Position numbers and translations under genes: made by a program
Shown here: positions 12,519-14,013 of the stretch, one piece after another
Layout of the letters: each line of letters starts with the position of its first letter
How positions within the stretch are numbered: position 1 is the first letter of the stretch
Notes under the pieces: generated by a model
The model's database searches: none
What the model saw: the letters and a program-made list of their open reading frames with translations, nothing else
What the model was told of the DNA's origin: nothing
DNA from: Candidatus Aminicenantota bacterium
GTDB lineage: Bacteria; Acidobacteriota; Aminicenantia; UBA2199
Assembly: GCA_020355945.1 (NCBI GenBank)
Contig: CP070627.1
Span: forward strand, 605,513 to 619,525
DNA length: 14,013 bases
Direction of reading: 5' to 3'

Positions 12519-13886
12519 TTGAAATTTTATAAGATCAGTATGAAATTTTTCCTTTTTTTATATTTGTTTTTGGTGGCATTTATCCAGGTAAATGCCGAGT
12601 TTAGAGATTATTTTGTTAACAAAACCATGAGGATCGATTATTACCACACCGCAGATAAAACCACTGAAATCATTACTATTGATAAAATTTACCTGCAAGG
12701 ACCAGGAACCGGGATTTGGGCGGGAAACCCCAATGCCTTGATCGACACCTTTGACAATGGTCAATATTACATCAAAGTGTACGATGAGGCCACCGGTCAA
12801 TTGATCTACTCCAAAGGATTTAACAGTTACTGCGGTGAATACATCACCACGGATATGGCAGACAAAGGTATCAAAAAAACATATCATGAAACGGCTTTGA
12901 TTCCCTATCCTAAGAAAAAAATCAAATTTACTTTAGAACGCCGGGATAAACAAAACCAATTACACCCTCTATTTGAACGGGTGATCGATCCCACTTCCAT
13001 TGATATTCGTAAAGAACCGCTAATAGGAGGAGTCACTGTGTTTGATATCTTAAGAAACGGTCCTTCTCATAAGAAAGTAGACCTGGCCATTGTGGCAGAA
13101 GGCTATACTAACGCAGAAGAAGAGAAATTTAAAAAAGACCTGGAGACGATCATAGAGGTTTTCTTTAACCAGGAGCCTTACAAAAGTCATAAAGATCATT
13201 TTAATGTATACGGTGTTTTTAAGCCTTCCCCGGATAGTGGTGCTGACGAACCGACTCACAGTATCTATAAGAATACTGCGGTAGGGGCTTCTTTTAATGC
13301 TTTAGGGTTGTATCGCTACATGTTGACTGAAGAGAACCGGGCACTTAGAGATATCGCGGCTCACGCTCCTTATGATACGCTGGTCATCATGGTAAACACC
13401 AAAAGGTACGGTGGTGGGGGTATTTATAATACGTATTGTTTGTTTTCCCTGGAAGAAGAATGGTATGCGTATGTTTTGCTCCATGAGTTCGGGCATTCGT
13501 TTGCCGGTCTGGCGGATGAGTACTATTCTTCAGTAGTGGCTTACAATGAATTTTATCCCCAAGGTGTGGAACCCACTGAACCCAATATTACAGCGCTCCT
13601 GGACCCTCAAAATTTAAAATGGAAACACCTGGTTACCAAAAGAACAAAAATCCCTACTCCCTGGGAAAAAGAAAAATACGAGCAAATGAATGGCCTTCAG
13701 AAAAGAGCTCATCTTGCCAAAAAAGAGTTCCAAAATCAAGTGGGAGTGTTTGAAGGTGCAGGGTATTCATCCGAGGGTCTTTATCGACCCATGGCTAATT
13801 GTATTATGTTTTCCAGGGCGAATATCCCATATTGCAAAGTGTGCGAAGAGGCGATCATTAAGGTGATTCAGCATTACACCAGATAA
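12519..13886 (+). CDS. Exported zinc metallopeptidase, M64 (IgA peptidase) family
   Basis: This 455-residue protein (from the TTG start) is predicted to be secreted and to cleave proteins with a zinc-activated water. Its signal peptide is clear: basic start MKFYKISMK, hydrophobic core FFLFLYLFLVAF, and a VNA-type cleavage site near residue 26. An N-terminal beta-rich region (about 27-165) matches the M64 N-domain style. The catalytic domain carries HEFGHSFAGLADEY (322-335), with H322 and H326 as zinc ligands, E323 as the catalytic base and D333 as the likely third ligand. Cysteines C428, C439 and C442 near the C-terminus, in a NCIMF...CKVCEEAI context, are typical of this family. Members include an IgA-cleaving enzyme, but substrate is not conserved and is unknown here. 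The gene follows the methyltransferase by 16 nt and probably shares its transcript, though a functional link is not obvious. Starting at ATG 12540 would still give a signal peptide. Confidence 0.92.
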   Translation: MKFYKISMKFFLFLYLFLVAFIQVNAEFRDYFVNKTMRIDYYHTADKTTEIITIDKIYLQGPGTGIWAGNPNALIDTFDNGQYYIKVYDEATGQLIYSKGFNSYCGEYITTDMADKGIKKTYHETALIPYPKKKIKFTLERRDKQNQLHPLFERVIDPTSIDIRKEPLIGGVTVFDILRNGPSHKKVDLAIVAEGYTNAEEEKFKKDLETIIEVFFNQEPYKSHKDHFNVYGVFKPSPDSGADEPTHSIYKNTAVGASFNALGLYRYMLTEENRALRDIAAHAPYDTLVIMVNTKRYGGGGIYNTYCLFSLEEEWYAYVLLHEFGHSFAGLADEYYSSVVAYNEFYPQGVEPTEPNITALLDPQNLKWKHLVTKRTKIPTPWEKEKYEQMNGLQKRAHLAKKEFQNQVGVFEGAGYSSEGLYRPMANCIMFSRANIPYCKVCEEAIIKVIQHYTR

Positions 13887-13888
13887 AC

Positions 13889-13946
13889 GGCCTTCTTAAT
13901 AAAAAGTTTTTGCGGGGCCCCGCGGCGCGGGGAGCCTAAGAAGGCC
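13889..13946. repeat. 10-bp inverted repeat around GC-rich hairpin element, copy 2
   Basis: GGCCTTCTTA (13889-13898) and TAAGAAGGCC (13937-13946) are exact inverse complements. Between them lies CCCCGCGGCGCGGGG (13918-13932), a 6-bp stem with a GGC loop, whose last 14 bases repeat the element at 11580-11593. GGGGCCCC (13914-13921) overlaps it. The nested structure could terminate transcription from either side. Confidence 0.7.
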
Positions 13947-13955
13947 CTTCGGGCC
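13943..13955 (+). terminator. Short GC hairpin, possible terminator part
   Basis: GGCCC-TTC-GGGCC forms a 5-bp GC stem with a 3-nt loop. It overlaps the right arm of the larger inverted repeat, so the two folds are alternatives. No T-run follows. Confidence 0.35.
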
Positions 13956-13960
13956 ATCTC

Positions 13961-13984
13961 GTGAGCCGCTTAATTGCGGCTCAC
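13961..13984. repeat. Perfect 9-bp hairpin
   Basis: GTGAGCCGC (13961-13969), loop TTAATT, and GCGGCTCAC (13976-13984) pair without mismatch. It is not followed by a T-run on either strand, so its role as terminator is uncertain; it may instead be part of a dispersed repeat. Confidence 0.75.
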
Positions 13985-13986
13985 AA

Positions 13987-14013
13987 CTCCATGCTCCGTG
14001 CTCCATGCTCCAT
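13987..14013. repeat. Second heptamer tandem repeat, cut by the right edge
   Basis: CTCCATG, CTCCGTG, CTCCATG and CTCCAT run in tandem up to the last base of the window (almost four units). The unit length equals that of the array at 3689-3769 but the sequence differs. Confidence 0.85.

Larger units (their letters stand above)
13887..14013. other. Non-coding repeat-rich region after the peptidase gene
   Basis: No gene is seen in these 127 bp up to the window edge. The stretch holds, in order, a 10-bp inverted repeat enclosing the second copy of the GC-rich element, a GGCCC-TTC-GGGCC hairpin, a perfect 9-bp hairpin, and the beginning of a heptamer array. One or more of the hairpins may end the methyltransferase-peptidase transcript, but none has a classical T-run. 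Confidence 0.85.

Noticed and set aside
11575..13932. Insertion sequence or transposon bounded by the GC-rich repeats
   Set aside because: No transposase or integrase gene is present and no target duplication is visible; only a cassette hypothesis is kept as a finding.

Overview
The window reads as chromosomal DNA of a diderm (Gram-negative type), non-model bacterium with moderate GC content. Supporting signs are the long membrane-anchored hybrid histidine kinase, the stand-alone chemotaxis methylation enzymes, the secreted M64-type peptidase, and intergenic regions filled with short tandem and GC-rich repeats. This mix would suit Acidobacteriota/Aminicenantes-like, deltaproteobacterial or other uncultured lineages. 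No rRNA or other marker gene is present, so I do not assign a taxon.

Left part (1-8804, all minus strand). A signalling cluster is transcribed right to left. It begins with a 1680-residue hybrid kinase: two-helix membrane anchor with a Cache-like sensor, four tandem HAMP units, a cysteine-rich PAS, a fifth HAMP, GAF, a long coiled coil, HisKA/HATPase, and three receivers of which the middle one is degenerate. CheR follows after a 7-bp tandem repeat tract, then CheB (catalytic domain only). Next is a response regulator with receiver, GGDEF (GGEEF) and a degraded HD-GYP domain. Last is the start of a second response regulator whose receiver is about three quarters identical to the preceding one and which runs off the window. 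I infer that the kinase feeds phosphate to receiver/diguanylate cyclase outputs, and that CheR/CheB add methylation-based adaptation. No chemoreceptor, CheA or CheW is visible, so the methylation target is open; the kinase itself is a candidate.

Middle (8805-9177). This divergent intergenic region holds a good sigma70-like promoter for the kinase, an 11-bp inverted repeat enclosing three TTCGCG decamers, and the leader of the plus-strand genes.

Right part (9178-13886, plus strand). An ABC exporter pair comes first: an ATPase, then an overlapping 12-helix permease with an apparent internal duplication. A GC-rich hairpin and a near-perfect promoter follow. Then come a solitary beta-class (TSPPY) DNA methyltransferase and, 16 nt later, an exported M64-type zinc peptidase that probably starts at TTG. 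The methyltransferase/peptidase pair is bracketed by two direct copies of a 14-nt GC-rich element.

Right edge (13887-14013). This is non-coding and dense in inverted repeats, hairpins and a second heptamer array.

Three promoters match the sigma70 consensus closely. Two of them place the -10 box only 7-8 nt before the start codon, which suggests leaderless mRNAs for the GGDEF regulator and the methyltransferase.
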